Assembly (NCBI GenBank): GCA_036346405.1
Contig: CM070561.1
Span: forward strand, 28,614,215-28,678,214
Direction of reading: 5' to 3'
Source of the DNA: Phyllostachys edulis
Taxonomy: Eukaryota > Streptophyta > Magnoliopsida > Poales > Poaceae
DNA length: 64,000 bases
Shown: positions 34,619-46,216 of the stretch, piece after piece
Position numbering within the stretch: position 1 is the first letter of the stretch
How the letters are laid out: every line of letters starts with the position of its first letter
Made by a program: the position numbers and the translations under genes
The notes under the pieces: generated by a model
The model's database searches: none
What the model was told of the DNA's origin: nothing
What the model saw: the letters and a program-made list of their open reading frames with translations, nothing else

Positions 34619-37069
34619 TGTAATACCCTAAAAATTAATTCGGGAAAGAATAAATAAATCGGGAGAGAATAATTAAATCGGGAGAATGTTTCTTTTAGCA
34701 AAGCGATTGAATAGGAGAAAGAGGGGTTTTAATGTAATACTCCGATTTATTCTCTGAAAGCGTTCAAAAAGAAATTAGACATAAAGGGGGTTTCTGCAGT
34801 TTTTGGCAACTTTGGGCCTCGGGCCTTGGCCCAGAGGCCCATGAGGCCGACCACCAATAAAGGAGAAACCCTAGTGCTACAGTACCGCGGCCCTGGTACT
34901 GTAGCGCCGCACTGTAGCACCCCCTACTGCTATGCCAAGAGGAGAAAGGATGGAGAGGAAGGAAGGAGAAACGCCGGGAATTGGCCAATCAAGGAGAAAG
35001 CAAGGGAAAAAGAAGGAGAGGATCCTCGTGCGGCGCTGGTGTGGGTGTTAAGTCAGCGATTCATCAAGGGTAACACCGATCTCCGATAGTTTAGAGGTTT
35101 AATTGGTTGTTTAATCAATGCCGGGTAATAGATTCAATTCTGTCCAGATTCTTGGACGTATGTTTTCGTGTATGTAGAGGCAGAATCTGGGGATGACTTA
35201 TCTTAGAGAAAGTTGGGTGACGTCCTTAGCTTTACGTGGCCACCAAGAACACCCAAATCCGATTAACGGTCAGCAAGTTATGAATTTTTTAGTGTCGCTG
35301 TCCTGCTAGTCTGTCAGATTTCTGACAGGTTGTAGAAAACTGGGTTAAGACATTAGTTAAAGACAGAATCGGAGGATCTCTATATAACGAAAAATGTAGA
35401 TAATTTCCATACCTTTCCGGAAAGCTAAATAACGCAAGATTTGGATACTCGTAGCAAAAGTTATGGTGGTTTTAGTGTACTGTTTAGAGAACCTGACGTG
35501 AAAATTGATATTCTGTAGATTGGCTTGGTAGGAGTAGTAAATAGCAGAATCAGAAGGGCTCCCCAACTAGGTTTATTTAGGTAATTTAATTAACTTTCAG
35601 AAAGTCTTAAAACACCTTATTTACACCCGGTAATAAAAGTTATGATTTTTAGAAGTTGACTGTCCACAGAGGGACAGATTGATCGTTAGAAGTGGGGCGT
35701 TAGGAAGGCGCTTGAGAGTTTGGTCTTTTTCGTTTGAGCTACTAATTATGTCCTGGGTCCAGTATGGTTGTCTTAGCTTGGTTCATAATTATTATTCAGG
35801 TGGTGGGCCGGGTGCCGGGGCAGCACCTACTGCGCATCCCTCATTCTCTCGCGGTTAAGGCAAGTATAATGATGGATATAATAGATATTATTGAATGACA
35901 ATGTTTGATATATATTATGAGTACTTGTGTGTTCATGTTTGTGATGATGGCATAATTGGTAATGTTCATGGTTACGGAGATATGAATTACGTGTTATTCA
36001 TGGTTGTTTGAAAGATTTGAAGTATAAGATTATGAGCTTTTATAGTATGAATGAGTTATTCATATGCAATGTTGTTGTGGATGTATGTGTGCATTACTTT
36101 GAGAATTCATACATATGCATCATGTTGGCTTAGTGAAGTCTTGGTCATGTGATGACCAAGCAACTCTTGAGGTCCCGTCATGTTGATGACGGGCTAAAAT
36201 CCCCATGCTTGAAGAGCATGGGCTTAGGTCCCCATACATGCGGAGTATGGGCATTGGTCCCTGTGCGGAGAATGCAGGCATGGGTGTGCATCGACGGATG
36301 CACACTTTGCATTACGGTAAAATGCACAAAGGAAAGTTAAGGAAAAGGACTTGTTGAGCATATTGCATAGCATATGTATGTAAAGCGTTTGATTTGTGGA
36401 TTTGTGAAGTATAGTTGATGGGTTACATGCTTGTATGTTGTTGATGCCATTTAATTATACTTCCGAGTCTGTGGACTCACCCTTGTTTTGTTGTGTTTTT
36501 AGGTACAAGCGGCAAAGCGGCATGCATGGGAGGGAGTAGTAATCTTGGATTGCCGCACTACCATTCACTCTAATGAAATAAATTCATGTAGTTCATACTC
36601 TATGAATAAGTACTCTGTTGAGGTTCATTTATAGATTTGGCTGAGTGTTTTGGATTATCTGAAATGTTGGGATTAGCAAGTTTGGATTATGCTTAATATT
36701 GTTTTATCAGAATAGACTAGATTACCTGATTGGATGAGAGTGGTTGATGAATTATTGGTGAACTGTAATTAATAACTCAAGATGGGAAGGAAGGATACCT
36801 TCTCCATGTTTTTGTTGATTTATTATTGTTTGTGAATCTAGATTAATGATGAACCGTAACAAATAAGGAATAAATGGTGAAGGAAGGATACCTTCTCCAT
36901 ATTTTGGATGTTAAAGTATTGTTTTGATATATGCATCTGTTGGGACCTCCGGTATACCTTGTTAAACAAAGGAGGTTCTGTCGGAATTTTGTAAGAATGC
37001 TTTGGTTTTTAATTATTACAATGTCAGTTTAGTAGCATTCCAGGCTCATTGTTGAGTTGGGGTGTTACA
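34619..37069 (+). repeat. 3' LTR of element A
   Basis: 2451 bp, a near copy of 28303-30752. Differences include many one- to five-base indels (for example GAAA absent after CTCTGAAA, and CCCC versus CCC in GCGGCCCCTGG) and few substitutions. Confidence 0.97.
36140..36305 (+). other. Hairpin array in 3' LTR of element A
   Basis: Same order of stem-loops as 29823-29990. The second stem is here perfect (CCCGTCAT/ATGACGGG, 36174-36193). The third and fourth are at 36202-36222 and 36231-36251, and the last (GTGTGCATC/GATGCACAC) at 36284-36305. Confidence 0.75.
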
Positions 37070-38472
37070 GAGAACTCGTTCTTCCTCATATGAACTCCGA
37101 TTGAACCCATTCAAGTTTCTAAATTCATCTAAAAGCAAGTTCTATCTTCCAGTACCATTCAATTTCAATTTGGATTTTATTTGATTTGTATTTTTGAATT
37201 TTGTTTGTATTTGCACTTTCTCTCTCGTTAGACGTTGATGTTCCAGAAGTGTTCGAAGGAGCTGAAGGTCAAAGAAGTCGAAGATAAAAAAAACAACAAC
37301 ATTGCTATAGCAAGGCAAGTTGTGCTTTGATCATGTTGCACCCTGTTTTACAAAAACTACTTTGATTCAAACTATTGCATCGCTAATTCAATTATCAAAT
37401 GTTTTACTTATTTTGGGATTAGTTATGCAACCTATTTGATTATGCCCACCTTGTGAATTGTATCATCATGATCATTTGTCACCCTAGCTTGGTTGAATTA
37501 CTGGCTAGTATTATCATAGCACCAACATGGGTTGGTTAGATACGAGTAGTGTGCTTTAGCCTTGCAACAGATCATTGATATCATTTTGAAATGTGAAACT
37601 CCTACTTGACTAAGTGATTGTGGAACGTCTTTGTGAAAAGTCTTGTGTTGTATGTTGTCAACAGTTGATAGCATGTGTTGCCCCTTATCAACAGGGTGAG
37701 AAAAATATTTAGACTGAGGCAAGTGGAAAGGTGTTGTGACATGTGTAAGATCAAGGAAGCTGACTAGAGGGGGGGGGGGTGAATAGGTGGTCTTTAAATT
37801 TTCTTTGGCTAAAACTGAGTTTATGTGCGGAAGAGTAAATCAAATCAGTTTTACACAATTAAGGCTTAAATCAACTAGTCTCATTAAGTGCACCAACAAC
37901 CTAAGTCTATCAAGGTTTGCAATTTTAGGATGACAAGCAATCAATTTAATTCTAAGAATGTAGAAAGCTTGAATATAAATTGAGCACAAGAAAGCGAATC
38001 ACAATAACACGGTTTCTTTTTACTGTAGTGTTCGGAGACTTGTCGGTCTCCCTTAGTCCACGTTGAGGTAAGTCGAAACGAATTGGATTGGCTCCATGAA
38101 TTAAGCCAAACACCTCAATTCCACGAGTGGTAGCTCTTTCCCGCTCTGGTTAGGTGAGCTCCAACCTTCACAACACGCCGGGCCTTTTCACAATCTTCTT
38201 TAAAGAGACCACTGGACACGACACCTCCAACACCGTCTAGGAGTCGGCAACCTCCATGAGTAATAAGTCGAGCACCTTGCTTGACTCTCACCATGTGTAA
38301 CGAATGCACAAGCTCAAGTGGATACGAAATCCACCTCTAGATGCAACACATGCAACTAAAGACCTCTCTCCTTGCTCACAAGGTGCAACACACACACAAT
38401 TGAGAGGAAATATTCACACTAGCTCAAGAGACTGAAGTGGAGTGCCAAGAGATGCCTCCCAACCGGCCATGG

Positions 38473-38480
38473 TGGGTATT
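38473..38480 (-). promoter_or_regulatory. TATA box of family E LTR
   Basis: The minus strand reads GGGCTATAAATACCC here, consistent with an LTR core promoter directed leftward. Confidence 0.55.
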
Positions 38481-38949
38481 TATAGCCCACACACCAAAAC
38501 TAGCCGTTGGAGGAGAAAAGGGCTGGCAATGAAACCAGTCGGGGCTGAGGCATAGGACAAGTCAGACCGGACTACAGTGCAACGGCTATAAAACTAGCCG
38601 TTACGGACAATTCCCGCTCAGTTCGTCCTCACAGGGCTCGGTTTGACAGGACCCCTGGTCAGTCCGAACTTCTAGGTGGAAGAAAACCAAAAAACATTCC
38701 CTCTGAAAAAGGTTAACCGACCTTATAAAGGCGGTGAGACTGAACTTCCGGTCAGTCCGGGCCTGATTTCCAGCATAGGCGACACTCGAAAAAATGGTCA
38801 TAACTTTTGACTCCGATGTCGGAATTGAGTGATCTTGGGCTCTATGGAAAGCTTATTCAAAAGGCTACACATCCCATCTATTTGATTGATCGCAAACACA
38901 TTTAATCAAATAAAAAAGTGCAACTCCAAAGAGCCAACTCATGACCTAA

Positions 38950-39680
38950 GTCCAACAAAAGAGCAACAAGCAATCTTAGACCATGCCAAGGAATGATGCA
39001 TGAACTTCAACAATTTGAAAACACATTTGCAAACTTTTGTATCATGCCACAAGGAGTAGGTGCATAGACTTTAGCCATTTGCAAAACACATTTGAAAATT
39101 ATACTCTCATGCTACGAGTATGCATGGGCCTCGACTATTTGCAAAACACATTCGCAAATATTAGCAACATGCCACAAGGAGAAGGCCATATTTTGAGCAA
39201 AACAACTTGAAATAAGGCCATATTTTGAGTTATCTAAAGGAAATGATATTTGGAACACATTCAAATAAGCTCATTCTTGAAATATTCCCAAGAAACATTT
39301 TTCATGAATATACCATGATTATTTTCTCAACGACCAAAGAGACAAGCGCATTTGAAATCATGTTGAGCTCAAAAGATATAGCCAAAACTCTTAAGGCATT
39401 TGGAAATGTTGGGAAACAAGCTCCGAAAAATCTGAGATAAATCATGGAACTAGTCCTTGCAAATACACACAAGTTAAATTTTGGGAGGCTCAACCAAATG
39501 TCAACCATTTTGAAGATATGAAAATCACAAAGTTACATAAAACTAAAAGTTTCAGGTTTTCATATTTTGACATTCCATTTGAGCTTCGAAAGATAGCTGA
39601 AAAACTAGCTAAAAGAGTTCCAATAAATATGAAAAAAATTTCAACATAGAACAACTATAGAGGACAAAATTTCATCATTA
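38950..39680 (+). repeat. ~700-bp direct repeat, copy 1
   Basis: Matches 42300-43000 in the same orientation. Shared blocks include GATGCATGAACTTCAACAAT, CATATTTTGAGTTATCTAAA, GATATTTGGAACACATTCAA and CAACATAGAACAACTATAGA, with scattered substitutions and small indels. Confidence 0.85.
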
Positions 39681-40354
39681 TATCTTCCTGAAATTATGAA
39701 CTCATTTGGAGATAGAAAAATTACAAATCAGCTCAAAACCATGCAAAAGTCTGAATTTTTAACATGTTGGTCAAAGAGAGAAAAAATCAAAATTTTTTAA
39801 AATCAAGTCTAAATGCTTTGAAATTTTGCATAAATAAACTTTAGACTCCTAGGAAGCTTTTCCAAAATAATTTTCAAAAATGAGTCTCCATTCAAAATAT
39901 AAGCCAAATTTCACATTGAATGCATAATTTTTGTTCCACAGTAGAAAAGTCAAAACTTTTTCAAAGCAACTCTAAATGATTTGAAATTTTGAAGAAATAA
40001 ACATTACACTTCTAGGAATCTTTTCCAAAAATAATTTTCGAAAAAGGAGTCTCCATTCAAAAAAATATGCCAAATTTTGTATTGAAGGCCTGATTTTTGT
40101 TCCACAAGTAGAAAAGTCAAAATGTTTTCAAATGAAGTCCAAATGGTTTGAAACTTTCCAGAAAAGAACATTGGATTGCCTAAAATGTTTTCCAAAAAGA
40201 TTTTTTTTTATACAATGAATTTTATTTTAAAACATAAGGCAAAATACGTTTTGTAGGCACATAAAGAGAATCATATGCACAAATCGTCTAAATGCATCCA
40301 TATTTGAATTTCGTGGAGTTTTTAACTTTCATTGCTTTGTATGGATTAGAAATA

Positions 40355-42162
40355 TGTGGGGACCCCCTGAGTTATGTTCATAATACCTAGACCTTCACAC
40401 GGGCACGATGAAGAACACCCATGGGAATGACTGTCCCGGTCATACAAAAATAACTTTGTGCCTCCCAGAACTGAAATCCAATTTAATTCAATTTAAGTAA
40501 GAGGACCCGCATACAACTCGAAGTCATATGCACCAAGCCGATTCCCAGCGGCCCAAGTCCACACTTAGATGAATTAAAAAGTATTTTAGAACTTCGGATA
40601 TGTGTCCCGTGTTAGCTCCCAAGATCAGCGGCTAACATGCGCATATCCTTAACAACATTGTTCATAGCCATCCACAAGACATACAATAAGATAACAAGGT
40701 AGCATACACAAATAGGACTTATGTCCTTAATTTTACATAAATGGCCGACCGGCCAAATTCAAAAGATTAGCAACAAGTACGCAATGGAAACACCGTGATA
40801 TAAACCAAAAGCACCAGCTAGGTGTACCCATACCCAAAGGCAACTGAAAGGGGGTTAGAAACGGCATCATTCGTTAGCGTCATCGAAATCGGCGCTAACA
40901 AACTGATCAAGCGAATAATTTTCCTCACTTGTAGCAAGTGGACAATCCGGTTGAGTACAAAAAAATGTATTTACAAGACTTACACGAAATAAAAATTATA
41001 CATGCAAGAGGCTGACCAAAGGAGAGGCCTTAATGGCTTAGTTTTGCATAAAAAGCACAATTTTTCAGCCCTACACATACTAGTTTGTAAATGCCATTTA
41101 GCAAACAAAATTTTCTTTTAGCAAAAATATGAATGAAAGTGATATATAGAGATAAAAAAAAATACCAAAGTGGAAGCCCACTTTGATAAACTAAATTGCA
41201 TGAATCACCCTTCACGCCAATACTAAGAAGTAACCCACATCAATTTTAATTTAGAGTCTAACAATGATGTCTCTCGAACCAAGTGATTGTCCGTAAGTGG
41301 ACATGCATGACTATTGAATAGAATAATCCTCTGAGGAGTACAACTTTACCCACACGACTCGACTAGCCCGTATGCCTCCGAAAAAAGGACACACTTCCTA
41401 AGGTGTGCCGGCCAGGGAGATCGAGGCTTAGTATTTTTCAGCAAGACGACCCTATTGAGTTGAATCCCCAATGCAAGATGAAACCCCAAACTCAGTACAA
41501 GCTACTTATAGAACTTGCTAAGCCGACACGCAAGTTATGTTGAAGATGCCAGTGTAAAAAAAAGAACAAGTGTGTAACCCCCAACTTGAATGCTAGTATG
41601 TGGGTAACCCCCAACATAAGAAGAGTGCTCACCCGCACATTATAGTATTACATTGGATTCCTACGAGCATAAGATCATAATAAATTATGCCCTCAGACCA
41701 CCTGTGTTTCAACCCAATAAGACCCCCCCTGCCCCCTTACTTGACCAAGCTGGCCCTAATCCAGCGTGTGGTAGTACGAGTTTTACTTGGAACGATAGCC
41801 CAAAGTTCGGTCCAGGATCATTCGGACAAGTCTACCACCACACCCGAACCTCGTGCACGAAGGCACCCACACTACTAGCACTTGCCCAGATCTAAATCAT
41901 TTTAAAATGACAAAGTTTAAACTCAACAACCAGATTCAAAGATCTGGACAGAAAACATATGAGTAAAGTGATTGGTGTTTTCCACAATTGACGGGCAATC
42001 CCCGTCAACCGAACTACCGCATCTAATTGACTTGCATGGCTAACCGTTAACATAGATAGTAGACACACCATCACAAGACATCTACCTTAAGCATAACTAC
42101 AGAAGAAGTGGAAATATCAAGGATAACCTGCAAGAGTTAGGACATAGCTAACTAAACTCACA
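40355..42162. mobile_element. Solo LTR (family D), TSD AAATA
   Basis: Starts TGTGGGGACCCCCTGAG (40355) and ends AACTAAACTCACA (42162), with an exact 5-bp TSD AAATA at 40350-40354 and 42163-42167. At 1.8 kb with TG..CA ends and no coding domain, it fits a solo LTR. Superfamily and orientation are not decided. Confidence 0.75.
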
Positions 42163-42299
42163 AAATATTGATACATCAAAATAGCATGCATGCAAGTATA
42201 ATTGCAACTCGGGCAATATGATGCTTGCATTGATGGTAGTCCACTTGCTCACTCTCGAGCGCATGCTAGCACACTAAGGCAACTCAGAATCTAGAGAGA

Positions 42300-43000
42300 G
42301 AATGATCGAATATGCTAAGGAGTGATGCATGAACTTCAACAATTTGCAAAACACATTTGCAAACTTTAATACCATATCACAAGGAGTAGGTGCATGTACT
42401 TCAGCCATTTGAAAACACATTTGACAATTATAGTCTCATGCTACAAGGAGTATGCATGAGCCTTGACTATTTGCAAAACACATTCGCAAATATCGGCAAC
42501 ATGCCATAAGGAGAAGGCCATATTTTGAGCAAAACAACTTGAAATAAGGCCATATTTTGAGTTATCTAAAAGAAATGATATTTGGAACACATTCAAATAA
42601 GCTCACTCTTGAAATCTTCCCAAGAAATATTTTTCATGAAGATACCATTCTCATTTTGTCAACGACCAAAGAGACATGTGCATTTGAAATCATGTTGAAC
42701 TCAAAAGATATAGCCAAAACTCTTTAAAGCATTTGGAAATATCGGAAACAAGCTCCAAAAAATCTGAGATAAATCATGGAGCTAGTCCTTAGAAATACAC
42801 ATAGGTTTAATTTTGGGAGGCTCAACCAAATGTCAACCATTTTGAAGGTACGAAAATCACAAAGTTTCAGAAAACTAAAAGTTCCAGGTTTTCAGATTTC
42901 GACTACATTCCATTTGAGCTTCGAAAGATAGCTGAAAAACTGGCTAAAAGAGTTCCAATAAATCTGATAAAAATTTCAACATAGAACAACTATAGAGGAT
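42300..43000 (+). repeat. ~700-bp direct repeat, copy 2
   Basis: Second copy of 38950-39680. It ends near the right limit of the family E LTR at AACTATAGAGGA. Confidence 0.85.
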
Positions 43001-43911
43001 AGAACAACTTAAGGGGTAGGTTAAGTGCTCGGGGATGGGTGGAGGTGTACGGACTACTTGGTAGGGTCACATCTATAGATGGTTTGTCATTTACGTGTCC
43101 AACGGTGAGCATCGGGCCAACAAGCTGAATGAAGTTTGGTGTCGGCTGTATGCACATCAGGAGGGTCAATTGTTGAGATAAAGTTTCGAAAGATTTTGTT
43201 ATGATTAGTGCTAGCTACACTAGTTATATGTTGTGGGTAAAGCTGTGCAACCTCTACAGAGTGTAAATAATCCATTTGAATTGCCGCGTCCTCGGTCATG
43301 GACATGCTCGGTGATTTACCCAAAGCGTAGATTTTACAAAAACAATGTGGAAGGGAAAACTGTGTGAAAGAATTGGTTTAAGTTTTGTGAACTTTGTGAA
43401 AACTTTTGTTTACTTATTATTAGTAATGTTTTAACTTACACTTTCAATCTTTATTTATATTCAATTGCAACTGTTGCTTTTCACAAAATAACCATAGAAG
43501 TCATTTCATTTGGAATAAGTACTCCATGTGCTCACTCTTGCTATAAACAATCTTGCTCAGTTGATGAAGACTACATCAGTTCATCATTGATCATCAAGGA
43601 CTACTTGCAGGATCATGGAGAACTAGGTCGTGCTACCCCAGTCGATTGCTTGTGGGCGTATGGATGTACTACACTAAAGTTATTCTATTTTCTTCCGCTG
43701 TAGCTTATTTGAGATATTCACCTTCCAAGGCATTAATTGTATGCTTCGACCATAAGGTCGCTACTCTGATTATTATTATTAATTGCCTATTTCTTAGTTA
43801 TCTTTGCATATAAATGGTATTTCATCGATGTTGCCATTGTGTGCACTAGTGTGATCATGGACTAGTGCAGTATACACAGAGGGTCCAGATTTATATATTT
43901 GGGTCCCGACA

Positions 43912-44532
43912 GTATAACAATCAATAAATTTGACAAACCACTTAAAACCACTCACATAAGTAACTGAGCATGGACCCCAAACATCAGAATGTATTAATAT
44001 AAAAGGTTCATGACTCAGAAGACCAATGCTACTATATGTAGACTCTGTATGCTTTCCAAACTCACAAGCATCATACACAAGTTGGCTCTTGTCTACTTTA
44101 TTGAACAAATCAATGTACAACCGACTTAAACTCTCAAACGACAGATGTCCTAAGCGATGATGATGTAACAAAACTTCTCCCTCAAATCCTCCTCCAGCCA
44201 CAGCCAATGCCGCATCAGCCTGATCAATGTACCACAACCCATTACGCCTCATTCCAATCTCAATCCTCTTTCTAATTCTCTTCTCCTTGAACAAGCATCA
44301 ATCCTCATCAAATGAGACAATGCATTTGAATTTGTCAATTATAGAACTAACTAAAAGAAGGTTGACTAGAAAGGAGGGAACATGAAAAATGGAGGATGAA
44401 GCAATGGATGGTGTGCACTCTACAGATCCTACACCTTGAATAAGCTGGCAGGTCCCATCAGCTGTTTGGACAGCTCCATAATGAGTATATGGAGTGCAAG
44501 ATGCAAATGCACTAAATGAACTCGTGACATGC
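43912..44532 (-). pseudogene. Ty1-copia polyprotein, piece 2: protease C-terminus, GAG-pre-integrase, integrase start
   Basis: Minus-strand reading from 44532 gives HVTSSFSAFASCTPYTHYG (just after the protease active site, which lies at 62460-62490), VQTADGTCQLIQGVGSVECT, IFHVPSFLVNLLLVSSIID, then RRNGLWYIDQ, HHHRLGHLSFESLSRL (GAG-pre-integrase; HHCC zinc-finger His residues), YDACEFGKHTES and LIHSDVWGPCSVTYVSGF, KWFVKFIDCYT up to 43912. A few stops and shifts are present (for example around 44296). Both ends are solo-LTR insertion sites, and the frame continues into the neighbouring Copia pieces once a TSD copy is counted. Confidence 0.94.
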
Positions 44533-46216
44533 TGTCGGGACCCAAATATGCAAATCTGGACCCTTTGTATATAATGCACTAGTCTAGGATCACGTTAGTG
44601 CACACAGTGTCAATATAGATGAATATCATTCCACATAAGGCGAATATAATAATAAATGACTAATTTGATTAATAAATAACGGTTGTTATCTTATGATCGA
44701 GTTTACACTTATTAAGCCATACAGGGCTAGCACTAAATAAAGAGACGGCAGCGGAACAAAAACAACTTCAGCGAGAACCCATCGACTTGCCACAGACAAC
44801 CAACTGGGAACAAGACCTAGCGACCACCCTCCTCATTAAACTAATGATTGCAACAAGAATGAGTACTCCAAGTACTCAACAAGTTGTACCACAGAATGCA
44901 ATTATAGACGATAGCTTATTTCAAGAAAATGTCTTCTATGGTTATTTTGCAAAAAGCAACATTTGTAATTAAATACAAATAATAGATTGAAAACATAATT
45001 TAAAACAAATAATAATAGTTTAACGAGTATTTTCACAAAGCTCACGAAGCCTAATCAAATTCTTTCACACAACCATATGAGTTAAATCACGAAGTTGCCC
45101 CTTTCCAATTGTTTTCTGAAAAATCTACCCCACGTGTGAAATCCCCGAGCATGTCCATGACCGCGGACGTAGCTATTCGAATAGATTGATTAACACCGTA
45201 CAGAGGTTGTACAATTTACCTACGATATAACCAGTGTAGCGGCACCAATCATAACAAAACCTTTTGGAAGTTTCATCTCAACAATTGACTCTCCCGATTT
45301 GCATACCGCCGACCCCAACCTCACTCGTTGGTCCGACGCACACCGTTGGACCTAGAAGCGGCGAACTATCCATAAATGTGACTTATAGAGTAGTCCACAC
45401 CTCCACCCATCACTAAGCGCTTAACCTACTACTTGAGTAGTAAATGCCAAAACTCCACAACTTACTAAGTTAGGCAAGTGGTCGTATAGTTGTGGCTCAG
45501 TTCAATGGCACACAAAGTTAAGTCCTTAATTGACCAAGGCGAGACTGCCAAATTCTAACTAAGTAACCACATTTCCATTTCCCAGTCACTGAGTTCCACC
45601 ATATCACAAATCCTTTCCACTCACCCTAGTCTAAATATTTTCCCACCCTGTTGATTAAGTGCATCACATGTCATCAACGAGTAACAACATAAAACACATA
45701 GTTTTTTCCACAAAGTTTTTGCATAATCACTTAGTCAAATTTAGATTTGCATGGCTAAGCAGACTATTCTTGTCTAACCAACCCACGTTGTTGCTATTAT
45801 AATACCAACTAGTAATTAAACAAGCGAGGTGACAAAAGATTATGGTAATACAATGAGAAAATTGGATATAATCAAATAGGTGTATAGCTAATCCCAAGAC
45901 ATTTATAGAATTAAATATTTGAAATAACATACAATAACTTGAATCAACGTAATTTTGGAAAACTGGGTTCAACATAGTCAAAGGTACAACTTGCCTTGAA
46001 ACAAATCTTGGTACGGGTCTTGAACTTGATCAACTCATCCTTGCTCGAAAGCTTGCGAAGTAACAACGTCTACTCACAAACGAAAGTGAAACCAAAATTA
46101 ATAAAAAAAGAGCAAAAAATAAACTCCAAAAATTAAATAAAAATCACAGGAATGTAGGGTTTGAATTTAGATGAATTTAGAAACTTGAATGGGCTCAATC
46201 GAAGTTCGTATGAGGT

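Larger units (their letters stand above)
28303..37069 (+). mobile_element. Complete non-autonomous LTR retrotransposon (LARD-like, element A), TSD GAGAA
   Basis: Two 2.45-kb LTRs (28303-30752 and 34619-37069) start TGTAATACCC and end GGGGTGTTACA. They are flanked by an exact 5-bp TSD GAGAA (28298-28302, 37070-37074). A primer-binding site follows the 5' LTR and a polypurine tract precedes the 3' LTR. The 3.87-kb internal region has no gag-pol reading frame, so movement would need proteins from another element. The LTRs are highly similar overall and their differences are mostly short indels, so insertion is recent. Confidence 0.97.
37744..43005 (-). mobile_element. LTR of another family (family E), right end eroded, split by a solo LTR
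   Basis: Begins TGTAAGATCAAGGAAGC then GACTAGAGGG..GTGAATAGG, the reverse complement of the 3' end typical of SIRE-like Copia LTRs (compare CACCCCCTCTAGTCG at the LTR ends at 48148 and 57438). On the minus strand a TATAAATA box (about 38480-38470) precedes a plausible leader. The host solo LTR resumes near 43006, but about 180 bp of it are missing and no copy of the left flank ACATG is found, so the right boundary was probably lost by deletion. Positions 38950-39680 are partly repeated at 42300-43000. No internal coding domain is seen. Confidence 0.6.
26510..43911 (+). mobile_element. Solo LTR (family T, copy 1) with nested insertions, TSD GTATA
   Basis: Starts TGTAATGTCCCAAAATTTG (26510) and ends GGGTCCCGACA (43911), with an exact 5-bp TSD GTATA at 26505-26509 and 43912-43916. 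Own sequence is in three pieces: 26510-28302, 37075-37743 and about 43006-43911 (about 3.4 kb). No PBS, internal domain or second copy is seen between the ends, so it is a solo LTR. The same family in opposite orientation is at 44533-62447. The first piece contains a GC-rich leader and TATA box. It is broken by the 28303-37069 retrotransposon and by an LTR from 37744. Confidence 0.9.

Noticed and set aside
43912..44532. Interpretation as the internal region of a short element flanked by inverted LTRs
   Set aside because: The two flanking LTRs are inverted relative to each other and have different TSDs, so they are separate solo LTRs. The 621 bp between is part of the base Copia.
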